Assembly: GCA_022641835.1 (NCBI GenBank)
Contig: CP048718.1
Coordinates: 124,001-188,000, forward strand
Length of the DNA stretch: 64,000 nucleotides
Source: Petasospora fabianii
Taxonomy: Eukaryota > Ascomycota > Saccharomycetes > Phaffomycetales > Wickerhamomycetaceae
Direction of reading: 5' to 3'
A model generated the notes under the pieces. That model was not told the DNA's origin. It worked only from the letters and a program-made list of their open reading frames with translations, and did no database searches. The stretch's first letter is position 1, and each line of letters starts with the position of its first letter. The position numbers and the translations under genes were made by a program. This document shows positions 1-9,589 of this stretch, piece by piece.

Positions 1-531
1 AAAGATAACATATTCTATCACTTTCATCACTGATATGTCTATGGCATGTATCGGGTTTATGATGTTTGGTGGTGGTGTTAAAGATGAAATCACAAAGAGT
101 GTCCTGTTAACAAAGGGTTATCCAACATACACTTATTGGTTGATCTGTGCCCTAATGGCCACTGTACCATTGTCTAAGACACCATTGAACGCTAGACCTA
201 TCATCTCAATCCTCGATGTCGTTGCCACTACAGTCGACATTGATGAGTACAAAGGATTCAGTTATACATGGAGATATGTTGTTCGTCTCCTAAACAGAAT
301 CATAGTTAATGCTCTCTTTGTCATAATTGCCATTGTATTCCCAGAATTTGACAAGATTATAGCATTTATGGGTGCCGGTCTTTGCTTCTTACTCTGTTTG
401 ATCTTACCATCTGCATTCTATTTACACATTTGTAAAGATACTATTACTAAAAGTGAAAGATACCAATGCTGGATAACAATCATTGTTAGTGCCATCTTCT
501 CCATCATTGGTACTGCTGCTGCTATAATTTA

Positions 532-535
<4 letters not shown>
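1..535 (+). CDS. AVT1: Vacuolar amino acid transporter, C-terminal part (AVT1-like)
   Basis: An open frame runs from base 2, with no stop, to a TGA at 533-535, so the gene starts left of the window. The 177 visible residues hold several hydrophobic spans. The stretch around KDEITKSVLLTKGYP, the TPLNARP motif and the FPEFDKIIAFMGAGLCF segment match my memory of yeast Avt1, a proton-coupled vacuolar transporter of neutral amino acids in the amino acid/auxin permease family. The protein ends a few residues after the last membrane span, as Avt1 does. AVT3/AVT4 relatives are less likely because of the close match through FPEFDKIIAF. Confidence 0.82.
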
Positions 536-566
<31 letters not shown>

Positions 567-913
567 TTTGAATAGAAACTTCATCTATAGAATTGTCAAG
601 TCAACAGGATTATTGTGCTTAGTCATCGTCATAAAAAAATAAATAAATAAATAAATAAATAAATAAAAATAAATTAATAAAAAAAAAAAATTAAATTAAA
701 AAAAAAAAGAATTAAATAAATTGAAAATTAAATAAAAATTAAAATAAATTAAAATAATTTAAATAAATAAAATTAATGCATTAACCCGGACACCCATAAC
801 CTCCCCACAAAATTACTCCGCTCAAACCCTTCACCGAGGCTTAACTTATCCTTATTAAAGAAGTCTACAAATCAACAGACTACCTGTTTCAACACTGCTA
901 AAGCCCAACTGCT
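536..913. other. AVT1-PEX12 intergenic region, AT-rich
   Basis: A (TA)n run lies at about 533-560, followed by a long A/T tract at about 630-778 made of AAAT and polyA units. From 780 the composition becomes normal and probably holds the PEX12 promoter. I see no RNA gene or further ORF. Confidence 0.6.
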
Positions 914-2050
914 ATGGACTACTACTCATCATTGGACCCTAGGTCCCTTTCATCTACACCGACGTTATTTGAGATTATTTCCTCAGATGAACTATCATCT
1001 TTGCTCTCACCTTCTCTCCGATACATCATTGTCAACTATGCTCAACAGTATCCTCGTCAATTATTGGCTCTTGCCCTTAGGTTTGACGAATTGAATTTAG
1101 TCTTGAGAGGAGCCTTGGAATGGTATTTCCTTCGGAAATGGAATGCTACGTTCACAGATAAGTTTTATGGTTTAAAAAGAGCTAGTAAAGTCAATGTTGA
1201 GGTTCATGATGAAGGGAATAAGATCTTTGATCTAATTGAATCAAGACGCAGACTCAGCAGATTACAAATACTTGGATCATTGATTAATGTCGTTGGTATC
1301 GATTACATTAAGGAGAAATTGGATGTTAAGTATGAACAGTTAAAGGCTAAAGTTGCCTTAAAACAATTGAGAATCATTGATTGGGACACTTGGGTAAGAG
1401 TATGGTTTGTCAAGTTATATCCAAGTTTTAAGAAGTTATTAAAAGTGTTAAACATTGTGTGTCAATTGGCATATCTCTCGGGGAGAACAAAGTCCCCATC
1501 ATTGGCAGATATGCTCTTAAAGATTGAGTATACACGTATAACACAGTTTGATTATGATCTTCATGAGACCAAACCTGAAATTGTTCGAGCTAAAGAGAGA
1601 ACAAGACCACCAAGTTTTGGTCAACAACTCCTGATGATGTATACAAAGTATTATGGACCGATTCAGAGAGGTGTTTCACAATTATCAACTACAATTTTCC
1701 CCTTGGCTATCTTCATACTTAAGTTTTTGGAATGGTGGAACTCTTCAGAGTTTGCATCCAAATTAACAAATCAAAGATTCGATAAGGAGATTCCATCACC
1801 ACCAAGGAGATCAGATAAACCAATTCAAAATAGTGATAAATGTCCAATTTGTCATGAAATCATTACAAACCATGCAGTGATTGAAACAGGTTATGTGTTT
1901 TGTTACCCATGTATCACACGTTATCTAACTGATAGTGATGCTAAACATGGGGGAAGATGTCCAATTACGGGACAAAGACTCCTTGGATGCAGATATGACT
2001 ATGCTGGTAAGCAATGGAAAGTTGATGGCATTAGAAGACTCATTATATAA
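914..2050 (+). CDS. PEX12: Peroxisomal RING E3 ubiquitin ligase Pex12
   Basis: The product has 378 residues. The N-terminal two thirds is the Pex2/Pex12 domain, which in this family spans the peroxisome membrane. The C-terminus carries the reduced Pex12 RING: CPIC, then a cysteine pair in YVFCYPC, then CPITGQ. This pattern binds a single zinc. Pex12 works with Pex2 and Pex10 in the retrotranslocation channel that ubiquitinates the receptor Pex5 for recycling. The ATG at 914 is the first in frame and gives a family-typical length. A second member of the same complex, PEX2, lies at 26.7 kb in this window. Confidence 0.9.
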   Translation: MDYYSSLDPRSLSSTPTLFEIISSDELSSLLSPSLRYIIVNYAQQYPRQLLALALRFDELNLVLRGALEWYFLRKWNATFTDKFYGLKRASKVNVEVHDEGNKIFDLIESRRRLSRLQILGSLINVVGIDYIKEKLDVKYEQLKAKVALKQLRIIDWDTWVRVWFVKLYPSFKKLLKVLNIVCQLAYLSGRTKSPSLADMLLKIEYTRITQFDYDLHETKPEIVRAKERTRPPSFGQQLLMMYTKYYGPIQRGVSQLSTTIFPLAIFILKFLEWWNSSEFASKLTNQRFDKEIPSPPRRSDKPIQNSDKCPICHEIITNHAVIETGYVFCYPCITRYLTDSDAKHGGRCPITGQRLLGCRYDYAGKQWKVDGIRRLII

Positions 2051-2104
2051 GCATATGAATGTGAACTGAATAGCAAAGACGTAGCAGTAGTAAGAAGAAC
2101 TCTC

Positions 2105-2887
2105 TCAAAGAGCATCTTTGAAATGTGCAACACCTCTTGCATCGAGGCTTGCCTTTTCAAGGTTTTGTGTTGTATCATGTAGTAAACCAGTTGTTAAAAC
2201 GAGTTTATAAGTGTTTTCAACATCAAGAAGTTCTTTCTTAACGTCTTCATCTGCCTTATATCCCAGTTTCGATACCAATGAGTTGATCTGTCTCAAAGTG
2301 TCATAATCCTTAATAAGACCATTCTGCAGGGCACTTGTAAGGAACTTTGTTCGTTCTGTTAAGATGTCTAAAACACCTTTTGTAGTATTAACCATATCGT
2401 TACTCTTTGATGTCTCGGTAGCATCAGCCTCTTTCAACGCCAATACTGTATTAACAGCTTCTTCACCTGAATGTGTAACATTACACTTGAGTTCTGTTCC
2501 TTCTAAATTGAATACTCTAAAGTATTTACCATCATTATTCGATGCAAGTTGTGGAGAGAAGACGAGTACTGTGGAGACACCGAGTTCATTGGCGAGCATC
2601 ACCGCTTCTGTCGGAACACCATCGAGTGAACTATGAACAACGTAAACACCAATGATTCCACCTTCCTCTGGGTAAATCTGTGACATTAGAGCATTCCTTT
2701 CATATGCGTAAACAGTATCTGGACCTTGTTCATTAAGTGGCACTTCAAAAGAGTTTATAAGACTTAGTTGCTGAGTCTCGGTAGACTCGGTGCCTTCAAG
2801 CCCACGCAAAACGCCCAATGGTGACAACTGACGATGAACAGAGTCTGAGATGTTAAGCAAAACAAGTGGAGCCAATGATACGACCAT
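2105..2887 (-). CDS. MPN-domain protein, CSN6-like
   Basis: The product has 260 residues. The start MVVSLAPLVLLNISD and the INSFEV segment match the beginning of an MPN domain, most like COP9 signalosome subunit 6 (HPLVILNISD, MNSFEL) and less like Rpn8. The JAMM metal ligands (HxH...D) are absent, so this is an inactive MPN-minus scaffold type. The C-terminal third is helical, as in CSN6. CSN6 would help hold the deneddylase complex that removes Rub1/Nedd8 from cullins. Rpn8 or eIF3f are alternatives, but the 260-residue length and missing tail argue against Rpn8. The gene is divergent from SRP21. Confidence 0.6.
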   Translation of the reverse strand: MVVSLAPLVLLNISDSVHRQLSPLGVLRGLEGTESTETQQLSLINSFEVPLNEQGPDTVYAYERNALMSQIYPEEGGIIGVYVVHSSLDGVPTEAVMLANELGVSTVLVFSPQLASNNDGKYFRVFNLEGTELKCNVTHSGEEAVNTVLALKEADATETSKSNDMVNTTKGVLDILTERTKFLTSALQNGLIKDYDTLRQINSLVSKLGYKADEDVKKELLDVENTYKLVLTTGLLHDTTQNLEKASLDARGVAHFKDAL

Positions 2888-2983
2888 TATCTCTTAATCC
2901 AGTTGAACCTCTAGTACTCATATATATGCTATATATATGCTATACTCATAGGTATATGTCTGACTCTGCTTGGTTTTGATGAC

Positions 2984-2989
2984 TCGCGA
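2984..2989. promoter_or_regulatory. TCGCGA box between CSN6-like gene and SRP21
   Basis: A TCGCGA palindrome lies 97 bp upstream of the CSN6-like ATG and 75 bp upstream of the chosen SRP21 ATG. It belongs to the recurring TTCGCGAA promoter motif of this window. Confidence 0.45.
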
Positions 2990-3063
2990 CTATGGAAAAA
3001 AGGCTCTTCGACGACATACTACTCATTAAACAAGTTAAACTAATCAAAGAGATAAGCTCTAAG

Positions 3064-3655
3064 ATGCCTTCAATCACTTCTACAGATTCGTTCATAGAAC
3101 GTTCACTTCAACTTCTTGAGACTGCTCCGTCGACGGTATGTTTTATTGTTTCTTTCTCCCTTTACAGACATACAGACAGAAACAGACACTAACATGTTAT
3201 AGACAAGAGTCTCCATCACTTATGGTTCTTTGGCCAAGAAGGCTGAGAAGAAGGATAAAGTGCGTAAGAGTCGTTCTTCAGCAGAATCCTTTGTTTCGTT
3301 TAAAGTGTATGATCCTCTCTCTGGCTCATTGTATAAACTGACAACACGTAGAGCTAAGGAGCTCTCTCGTGTTCTCTCGGCATTGGGTCCACACGGTGTT
3401 CAAGTCGTTAAGAAGCTTCCAAAGAGGGTTAAAGAGACCAATGTGACGGTATCAGGTGATGATGGTGATGTTCCTGTGAACGATGTCCAACCTGTTGAAG
3501 AGACAGTGACCTTGCAGACTAGAGGTTTCTCCTCTGTGCTTGCCAACTCTGAGATTGAGGAAGAAGTTTGGCAAGAGGTTAAAGAAGAGCCAAAGAAGGA
3601 TGCTAAGAAAGAAAGTGGGACTAAGAAAGGTAAGAAGAAGAAGGGTAAACGTTGA
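3064..3655 (+). CDS. SRP21: Signal recognition particle subunit Srp21 (one intron)
   Basis: Exon 1 is 3064-3135 (24 codons). The intron is 3136-3202, with donor GTATGT, branch CACTAAC and acceptor TAG. Exon 2 is 3203-3655. The product is about 174 residues. The motif SRVLSALGPHGVQV matches Srp21 SRLLSALGPRGV, the yeast SRP9-21 domain that binds the Alu part of SRP RNA in the cytosol. The lysine-rich tail is also typical. An in-frame ATG at 2992 would add 24 residues, but the 3064 start aligns with the Srp21 N-terminus and keeps the TCGCGA box in the promoter. Confidence 0.82.
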
Positions 3656-3766
3656 GTTGATGTCTGTGCCCGGTTGTACAGTCTCTTCCTAAAATCTTAC
3701 GAGTTATAATGTTACTACTCAGACATTGTAGAGACATAGCATCGTTACGTATAAATATATATAAGC

Positions 3767-5320
3767 TTACCAGTTCCTACCCTTTCCTTTCTTCTTATTA
3801 TTCTTCTTCTTCTTCTTGTTCTTTGGTTTGGACTTGTTTAAAGAAGAGGTAGCACTTGGCTCTGGTGTAGATTCATGACTCTCCTGTTCTGATGTAGATT
3901 CATGACTTACCGGTTCTGGTGTGACTTCAGTATCAGTAACACCAATGGTGGCATCTGGATCTGTCTCTGTGCTCTCTTCAACACCATCTTGACTTGCCTG
4001 GGGAGCAGCCATACTCTTTGTACCTTCCAAAGGTTCATATTGATTATTAACAAGGTCAAATGTAGATGAACGACGTTCATAAAGTCTTTCTGCAACTTCA
4101 TCACCTTCACCAGGGATCGGTGTCCCATGATGCAACTCCTGCTTTGGTTCATCTGTGTAACTTGGTGGTTTATTGATAGTTTGCGTTGGTTTTGAGGCAG
4201 ATGCTGAGGCTGATGTTGGTTGAGGACCAGGAGCAGATGAAGACGCTTCAGCACTGTTTAACAGAGCAGAAGGACCAAAGAAAGTTTCCTCTTCAGATGG
4301 ATAATGTGGAGGTAACTCATCACCTTTATCCAAAACTTTATCATTACTTATCTCTTTACCATAAGCTGGTGGAACACCAATGGTACCAAAGACAGGACCA
4401 AACCCCCATTTTTTAACATTAGCTTCAATGAACACATACCCTAATTGTCCCAAATTAACAGACACTTTAGCAATACCCTTAGCACCAACAATAGGATACA
4501 TATCAAATTTGACATTATGTGCAGCTTCCAATACTTTTTTACCATTATGAGTGAAGAATATTGTACCTGAACGAGGTTTGAATCCACATCCAATGACATC
4601 ACCTTCGATTAGTTCATCCCAAATCGATGGAGAGTAGAAAGGTTGATTAACACGAACTGTTCCATCAGATTCATAAGCAATAGAATAACGATTATGACCT
4701 GGAAGTCTAAACAATGGGTATGGTTTTGTAGCGAGACCGACACTAACAAGTGAATCATGAGCCAATTCAAAGAGTTTCACTTCAAAATACACAGTGTCAT
4801 TGTCCTTAACAGGTAATGGGAAGTTTAATATAGCAGAATTGGAACTGGTGGAGGAGAAATGTACATCGAGTTTATCCTCAATGATGATCTCAGGTGATGA
4901 TAAGTCCTGTTCTAGGGCATGTTCAAAATAGTATGCTTGGATTCCACGATCAGTGATATGTGTTTGATCAGCTTCTGAGATAGTTGAACCGAGTGACTTT
5001 GCATTTGGTGGGAAATCCTCTTGGAACTGTTTAGCAGTGATATAAGCTTCTCTTTCTTCAGGAGACATCTTTGGTAATGCGTCCTCTTCTTCATTCCTCA
5101 TTCTTTCAACATCATCAAATTCACCTGGAATGTTGAATGTGGAACCAAGGAATATGACACCTCCTTGACTAAAGAAAGAGAAGTAGATTGTGAGAATCAA
5201 TAATACGACAAATAACACACCAAGACCAGAACTTAGGGCAATGATGAGAGGTAAGTTAAAGTCGTCATCAAGATTGTCGAGGATCTCCTCAAAATTGGCC
5301 AATGTCATTGCTGGGAGCAT
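3767..5320 (-). CDS. SSH4: SPRY-domain Rsp5 adaptor Ssh4/Ear1
   Basis: The product has 517 residues. A single membrane span lies at about residues 23-48. A SPRY/B30.2 domain follows (roughly 135-310), containing VYFEVKLFE, YSIAYESDGTV and GDVIGCGF. Then comes a disordered tail with PPAY, PPHY and PPSY motifs, which are PY motifs for the WW domains of the Rsp5 ligase. The extreme C-terminus is lysine-rich. Ssh4 and Ear1 sort membrane permeases into multivesicular bodies at endosome and vacuole. I cannot separate Ssh4 from its paralogue Ear1. A Gcn4-like palindrome sits about 300 bp upstream. Confidence 0.8.
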   Translation of the reverse strand: MLPAMTLANFEEILDNLDDDFNLPLIIALSSGLGVLFVVLLILTIYFSFFSQGGVIFLGSTFNIPGEFDDVERMRNEEEDALPKMSPEEREAYITAKQFQEDFPPNAKSLGSTISEADQTHITDRGIQAYYFEHALEQDLSSPEIIIEDKLDVHFSSTSSNSAILNFPLPVKDNDTVYFEVKLFELAHDSLVSVGLATKPYPLFRLPGHNRYSIAYESDGTVRVNQPFYSPSIWDELIEGDVIGCGFKPRSGTIFFTHNGKKVLEAAHNVKFDMYPIVGAKGIAKVSVNLGQLGYVFIEANVKKWGFGPVFGTIGVPPAYGKEISNDKVLDKGDELPPHYPSEEETFFGPSALLNSAEASSSAPGPQPTSASASASKPTQTINKPPSYTDEPKQELHHGTPIPGEGDEVAERLYERRSSTFDLVNNQYEPLEGTKSMAAPQASQDGVEESTETDPDATIGVTDTEVTPEPVSHESTSEQESHESTPEPSATSSLNKSKPKNKKKKKNNKKKGKGRNW

Positions 5321-5713
5321 GTTGTGTGTGTGTATATAGAATAGATCAAGATCAGATTAACAAGATGAAGGGAAGTATGACACAAGAGACAAGTGGTAGG
5401 AGATGATACGCGTAGTAAAGGTTATGTCCCTTGTGATCAAAGCGATAGAACAGACAGAAAAAGTTGCTTATTTCAGATATAACACAGAGATAAACAACAG
5501 ATTGTCTATAGCTTTGGCAAGAAACAACAATAAACCTCAGTTAACCACACTTAACCTCACAAAACAACTCTTTCAACTTTTCCACTGGCTGCTCCTTTGA
5601 CTTCAGTTTGCGTCAAATTTCGCGTTGCTGAGTCAGCAATTAGTCATCACTATATATAAGCTACAGAGACCTTTTTATCATAAATAAACAGCTTTTATTC
5701 TCATAAATCGTAT
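5321..5713. promoter_or_regulatory. SSH4 upstream region with TGA(G)TCA palindrome
   Basis: The interval lies between the SSH4 start and the RRN3 3' end. It holds a perfect 15-bp palindrome TTGCTGAGTCAGCAA at 5625-5639, whose core TGAGTCA is the Gcn4/AP-1 site, and just before it TTTCGCG (5618-5624). No gene is seen. Confidence 0.5.
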
Positions 5714-7733
5714 CTAAGAATCGCTGTCATCATCATCGTCATCATCCACGTTCATCGAATTACGTCTCACAGCTTCCTTTGCATCATTTGCAAGATCGTC
5801 AAAGTCATCAGTATCACTCTCATAGTCACGTGAGATGGTGGACCATTCAATGTAATAGTCTCTAATCTCTTTCTTGGACTCCTTTAGGAAAAGTGGATCA
5901 AAGGGGAAGTATCCTTCTAAGTCAACAAACTGTTGCTTAGCCAAGTTGAGTTTACTGTTGGAAGAATCACCAGAAGAGACAGAGAGTTTAGTACCGGTTA
6001 TACCTTTAAGTCTCTCATTCTTATTCTTTTGAATGATGGAGAAGCAATAGGCAACGTTCTCCTCTTGGGCAATCTTGGCAAACATTAGGGCAACGTTCTC
6101 ATTACAAAACTTGAGTGGGTTAAACTTGGTGATAACCATCCTCTGGAAGAATTTGTCCAATCCGAGAACCCAATCATCATCATCAGTCTTTAGTAAAGAG
6201 TGACGGAAACAAAACACATAGAGAAGAACTTGGAAAGTAGAGTAGAAGAGTTTGAATCTATCCATGTTGACACCATTAACAATCTCAATCTCACGTTCTT
6301 CAACAAATTTGTTTAACCAATTCATCAAAAAGTTTAAGATGGAAATGACCTGAGACGTTTGTAACATCTTAGCACGGGCAAGATAAGAACTAAGGTATTG
6401 TAACGCCTTTATACGCTTTTCAATACTCTCCTCTGGGGCAAATGACAAATCAACAAGTGTCACTAGGAATGAATCCATAAACTCAGGTGACAATTGTGTG
6501 AAAAGGAACATAATGAACTGTGTTGACTTGGTGTAATAAGTTGGCAACACATGAGATTTGAATAATGATGTCAAGATGTTACAAAGAACAACGGCATCGT
6601 CATCATTTCTTGTGTTTTGAAGATTATCAAACACCATACAGAGGATACTATCAAGTTTTTCAGATAACTCAACGATATTTGCCGTTTGAATGTTACCTCC
6701 ATTAATGTTTTCCTCTTCATCCATATCATCATCATCACTATCATCACTATCATCAGACATATCATCACCCTCTTCATCATTGTCACCACCTATGGTTCCA
6801 ACAGCAAAATGAACTCTGCGAGAAGCCTTATCATCATCGTCATTATCACTATCATCACTATCATCACTATCATCACTATCACTAACATTATCATCGAGAT
6901 CGAGGTCCGAGTCGTCATCATCGAGCTCATCAAGCTCATTCTGAAGTTCAACATCAATCTGGATTGAACGTTCAATGATTAATGACCAAATATTGAAACG
7001 TAGTTCAGTACAATAATCATTCAATATGAGAAGATTAGAGACATAGTTGACAATTTCATGCTTATGACTATGCTTATTTGGGAAATGCTTTGTAAGTTGC
7101 TTATTAAGCGAATGAACCGATGTTGGAATGATTGAGATGAAATAACGAAGTAATTCATGATGATATTGTGTCTTTGTAGATGATAATGTGAATTGGTTAA
7201 TGAGTACAGATGAGATCTCTGCCCACCATTTAGGTAAGTATGAACACAGAGTAGTGATGAAATTCTTAAAGACCATGATGATTTGGGTATCGAGTGTCCA
7301 CCATTTATGATAATTGATTATAGCAAAGATGATATTGTTTGCAAATTTCGAATCAAGACGAGAAATGTTATTCGTTAAGGTCGTTAAAATTGTACTAAGA
7401 TGATTTGGTGTAATATGTTCTGGATGAGACTTGGGAAGCGATATCTGATCGGCAACTTTATCAAGCTGGACGCCATTGTTCTGGGAGAAAATAACTGTTA
7501 GTAACTCTTCAATACCATATATGAATACAAAAAGAGTAACTTACACTATCCAGTGCGTCCAGTGCGGAATTTATATATGACGCATACATCTTCTTATGAA
7601 AGTCGTGTGATGGGGCTGGGGCTGCACCTGACGGCTGATCAACCTTCCGTTTCTTTGAAACTGCCATCGCTTCTTCTTCTTCCTCCCTCTGTCGTTTGAA
7701 ATGATCCTTCTTATGATCTATACTCATCATCAT
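5714..7733 (-). CDS. RRN3: RNA polymerase I initiation factor Rrn3 (one intron)
   Basis: On the minus strand, exon 1 is 7733-7545 (63 codons) and exon 2 is 7480-5714. The intron between has donor GTAAGT, branch TTACTAAC and acceptor CAG. The joined product is 651 residues, close to yeast Rrn3 (627). HEAT-like helical sequence (LLRYFISIIPTSV, ILNDYCTELRFNIWSLIIERSI) fits Rrn3, which docks RNA polymerase I to the rDNA core promoter. A long Asp/Ser insert (DSDDSDDSD type) sits after the first helical part, as in the acidic loop of Rrn3. Three consecutive ATGs mark the start (7733, 7730, 7727). Confidence 0.88.
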
Positions 7734-8162
7734 CTTTCTCCCTTATCGTATCTGTCTGGAAGAGTTTAAAGGAAACTCGGGGCACATATAACTTGCTGCA
7801 AAGGGTGGGGGATGGGGGTATTGTGCGGGATTGCGTAGTCGTAACAGAGTCGTTATTTCGAGCTTGAAACTTGAGCTTGAAGTGATGAGCTCTTATGAAT
7901 GGAAGATATAACAATAATTGGATATCTCCACAACTAATTCAAACAAAAAACACAAGAGAAAGTACTTGAAGATAAAGAAAAAAAAAAATTTGTGGCGCAC
8001 GCAAAATTTCTCATGTTTGATTATGTAAGCATAACATAAATTTTCAGATTACCTAATTAGGAAAGGTTATGTAGCCCATGGTCTCTTTGATTTTATTTAC
8101 AAAGAAATGTCTCGGGTTATCTTTATCTATATAAAGAGACTCTCTATTGATATAAACAAAAA
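7734..8162 (+). promoter_or_regulatory. Upstream region of first SDR gene
   Basis: It contains GATTGCGTAGTCG (7829-7841), a CArG box CCTAATTAGG (8052-8061) directly followed by GGTTATGTAGCCC (8065-8077), a TTATGTAA element near 8025, and TATATAAA-like sequence just before the ATG. The same elements recur upstream of the second SDR copy, so the promoter was duplicated with the gene. Confidence 0.5.
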
Positions 8163-9146
8163 ATGGAGTTTGTTGATACATTGAAAGAGTGTATTCATGA
8201 CTTTTGGCCAGCAGCACCTCAATTCACGCCCAAAGACTACCCTGACCTGACGGGGAAGTATGCCCTCGTCACAGGCACTTCTGCTGGAATTGGTTATGAA
8301 ACCGCTAAGCTCCTTCTGTCGAGAAACGCCACAGTGGTAATGGCTAATAGAAATAAGACCAAGACAGAGTCTACTGTTGATAGGATGAAACATGAGCTCA
8401 TTGAGGACAACTCCAATATGACATCCGAGGACCTCGATAACAGAATCATTACAGTTTATATTGATCTTTCAGACCTTACAACTATCAAATCAGGTATTTC
8501 GGGTCTCAATGATAAGATTCCACATCTTGATATCACAATATTTAATGCTGGTGTGATGCTTCCACCTCCAAATTCTCTCACAAAGCAAGGTTATGAACTT
8601 CAATTCGGTGCAAATGTTATGGGACACCACTGTCTTTTGAAATTGTTGGACCCACTCATCTTGAAGGCCCAAAGCCCAAGAGTGGTCTTTTTGACTTCCC
8701 TCGCATACAGGCGATCACCATCCAATGGAGGTCTTACATGGGACTTTAGGGCCAATGATGCGAAGAGAGTCAATTCCGTTGCCTCGTATGGCCAATCAAA
8801 AGTTTCCACTTTGTACCAGTCATACATATATGGCCAGAAATACAAAGATCAAGGTGTGATATCTCTTCCAGTACACCCTGGCCTTTTACAATCAGAGCTT
8901 TGGAGAGACGTTCCGTCTTTCATAAGAACGGTTGCCTTCTTGTTCCTATCACCACCTGTATATGGTGCTTACACCGAGCTGTTTGCTGCTCTTCATCCAA
9001 ACATCACAACAAAGGACTCTGGGAGATACATTGGTCCATGGGGTGTGTTCAGACCAATTAGACGTGATATAGAGAAGGGTTGCACGGATGGTACTGCCCT
9101 AAAGCTGTGGGATTACCTCGATGATGCTGTTAAAGAGTACTTGTAA
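8163..9146 (+). CDS. Short-chain dehydrogenase/reductase, tandem copy 1
   Basis: The product has 327 residues. It is a classical SDR fold: cofactor motif TGTSAGIG at residues 37-44, NAG at 128-130, catalytic Ser179, and YGQSK with Tyr209 and Lys213. The layout is like retinol dehydrogenase/WWOX-type NADP-dependent oxidoreductases of fungi; the substrate cannot be told. There is no clear signal peptide. From base 8604 to the stop, only four bases differ from copy 2 at 9590, whereas the preceding part differs at many sites. This suggests gene conversion of the 3' half. Confidence 0.85.
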   Translation: MEFVDTLKECIHDFWPAAPQFTPKDYPDLTGKYALVTGTSAGIGYETAKLLLSRNATVVMANRNKTKTESTVDRMKHELIEDNSNMTSEDLDNRIITVYIDLSDLTTIKSGISGLNDKIPHLDITIFNAGVMLPPPNSLTKQGYELQFGANVMGHHCLLKLLDPLILKAQSPRVVFLTSLAYRRSPSNGGLTWDFRANDAKRVNSVASYGQSKVSTLYQSYIYGQKYKDQGVISLPVHPGLLQSELWRDVPSFIRTVAFLFLSPPVYGAYTELFAALHPNITTKDSGRYIGPWGVFRPIRRDIEKGCTDGTALKLWDYLDDAVKEYL

Positions 9147-9589
9147 ATACCCCAGAGTACTGGATTGATGGGGCTTTGCAATTAATAAGCAAAATGGACT
9201 CTACGCTACAACACTCACCATAAGGGACTTGGTTTATAGTTATCAATTTAAAGTCAGTGTTTCAAAGTCTTCTCGCCATTAAAAGAAATCACAGCACGAA
9301 TGTTAATATGGTGGCCGAGGATTGCGTAGTCGGGACAGATTCGAGTTGGAACATGAAAGCTTGAGCGACTTTTATTGATGAAAACACAACAATAATCGAT
9401 GTGGGGGCGGGGGCGCGTCACCTTGCTTATATAAGCAAAGTTTTTTGTGGTTACCTAATTGGGAAGGGTTGTGCAGCCCCTGGATACGGAGTTGAGTTTT
9501 TTTTCCTTTTTTTTCCAGAGAAATGTCTGGAATAACTTTTATCTTTTTGAAGACACTCTTTGGATGTGAAAGCCATTAGCCAACAGAAG
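9147..9589 (+). promoter_or_regulatory. Spacer between SDR copies with duplicated promoter
   Basis: The first part (to about 9247) resembles the sequence after copy 2, ending TTATCAAT at 9240-9247 and 10657-10664. The rest carries GATTGCGTAGTCG (9320-9332), a 16-bp palindromic TATA element TTGCTTATATAAGCAA (9423-9438), a CArG-like CCTAATTGGG (9454-9463) and GGTTGTGCAGCCC (9467-9479). Confidence 0.5.

Noticed and set aside
2992-3063. Upstream ATG extending SRP21 by 24 residues
   Set aside because: The added residues do not align with Srp21, whose N-terminus fits the ATG at 3064.
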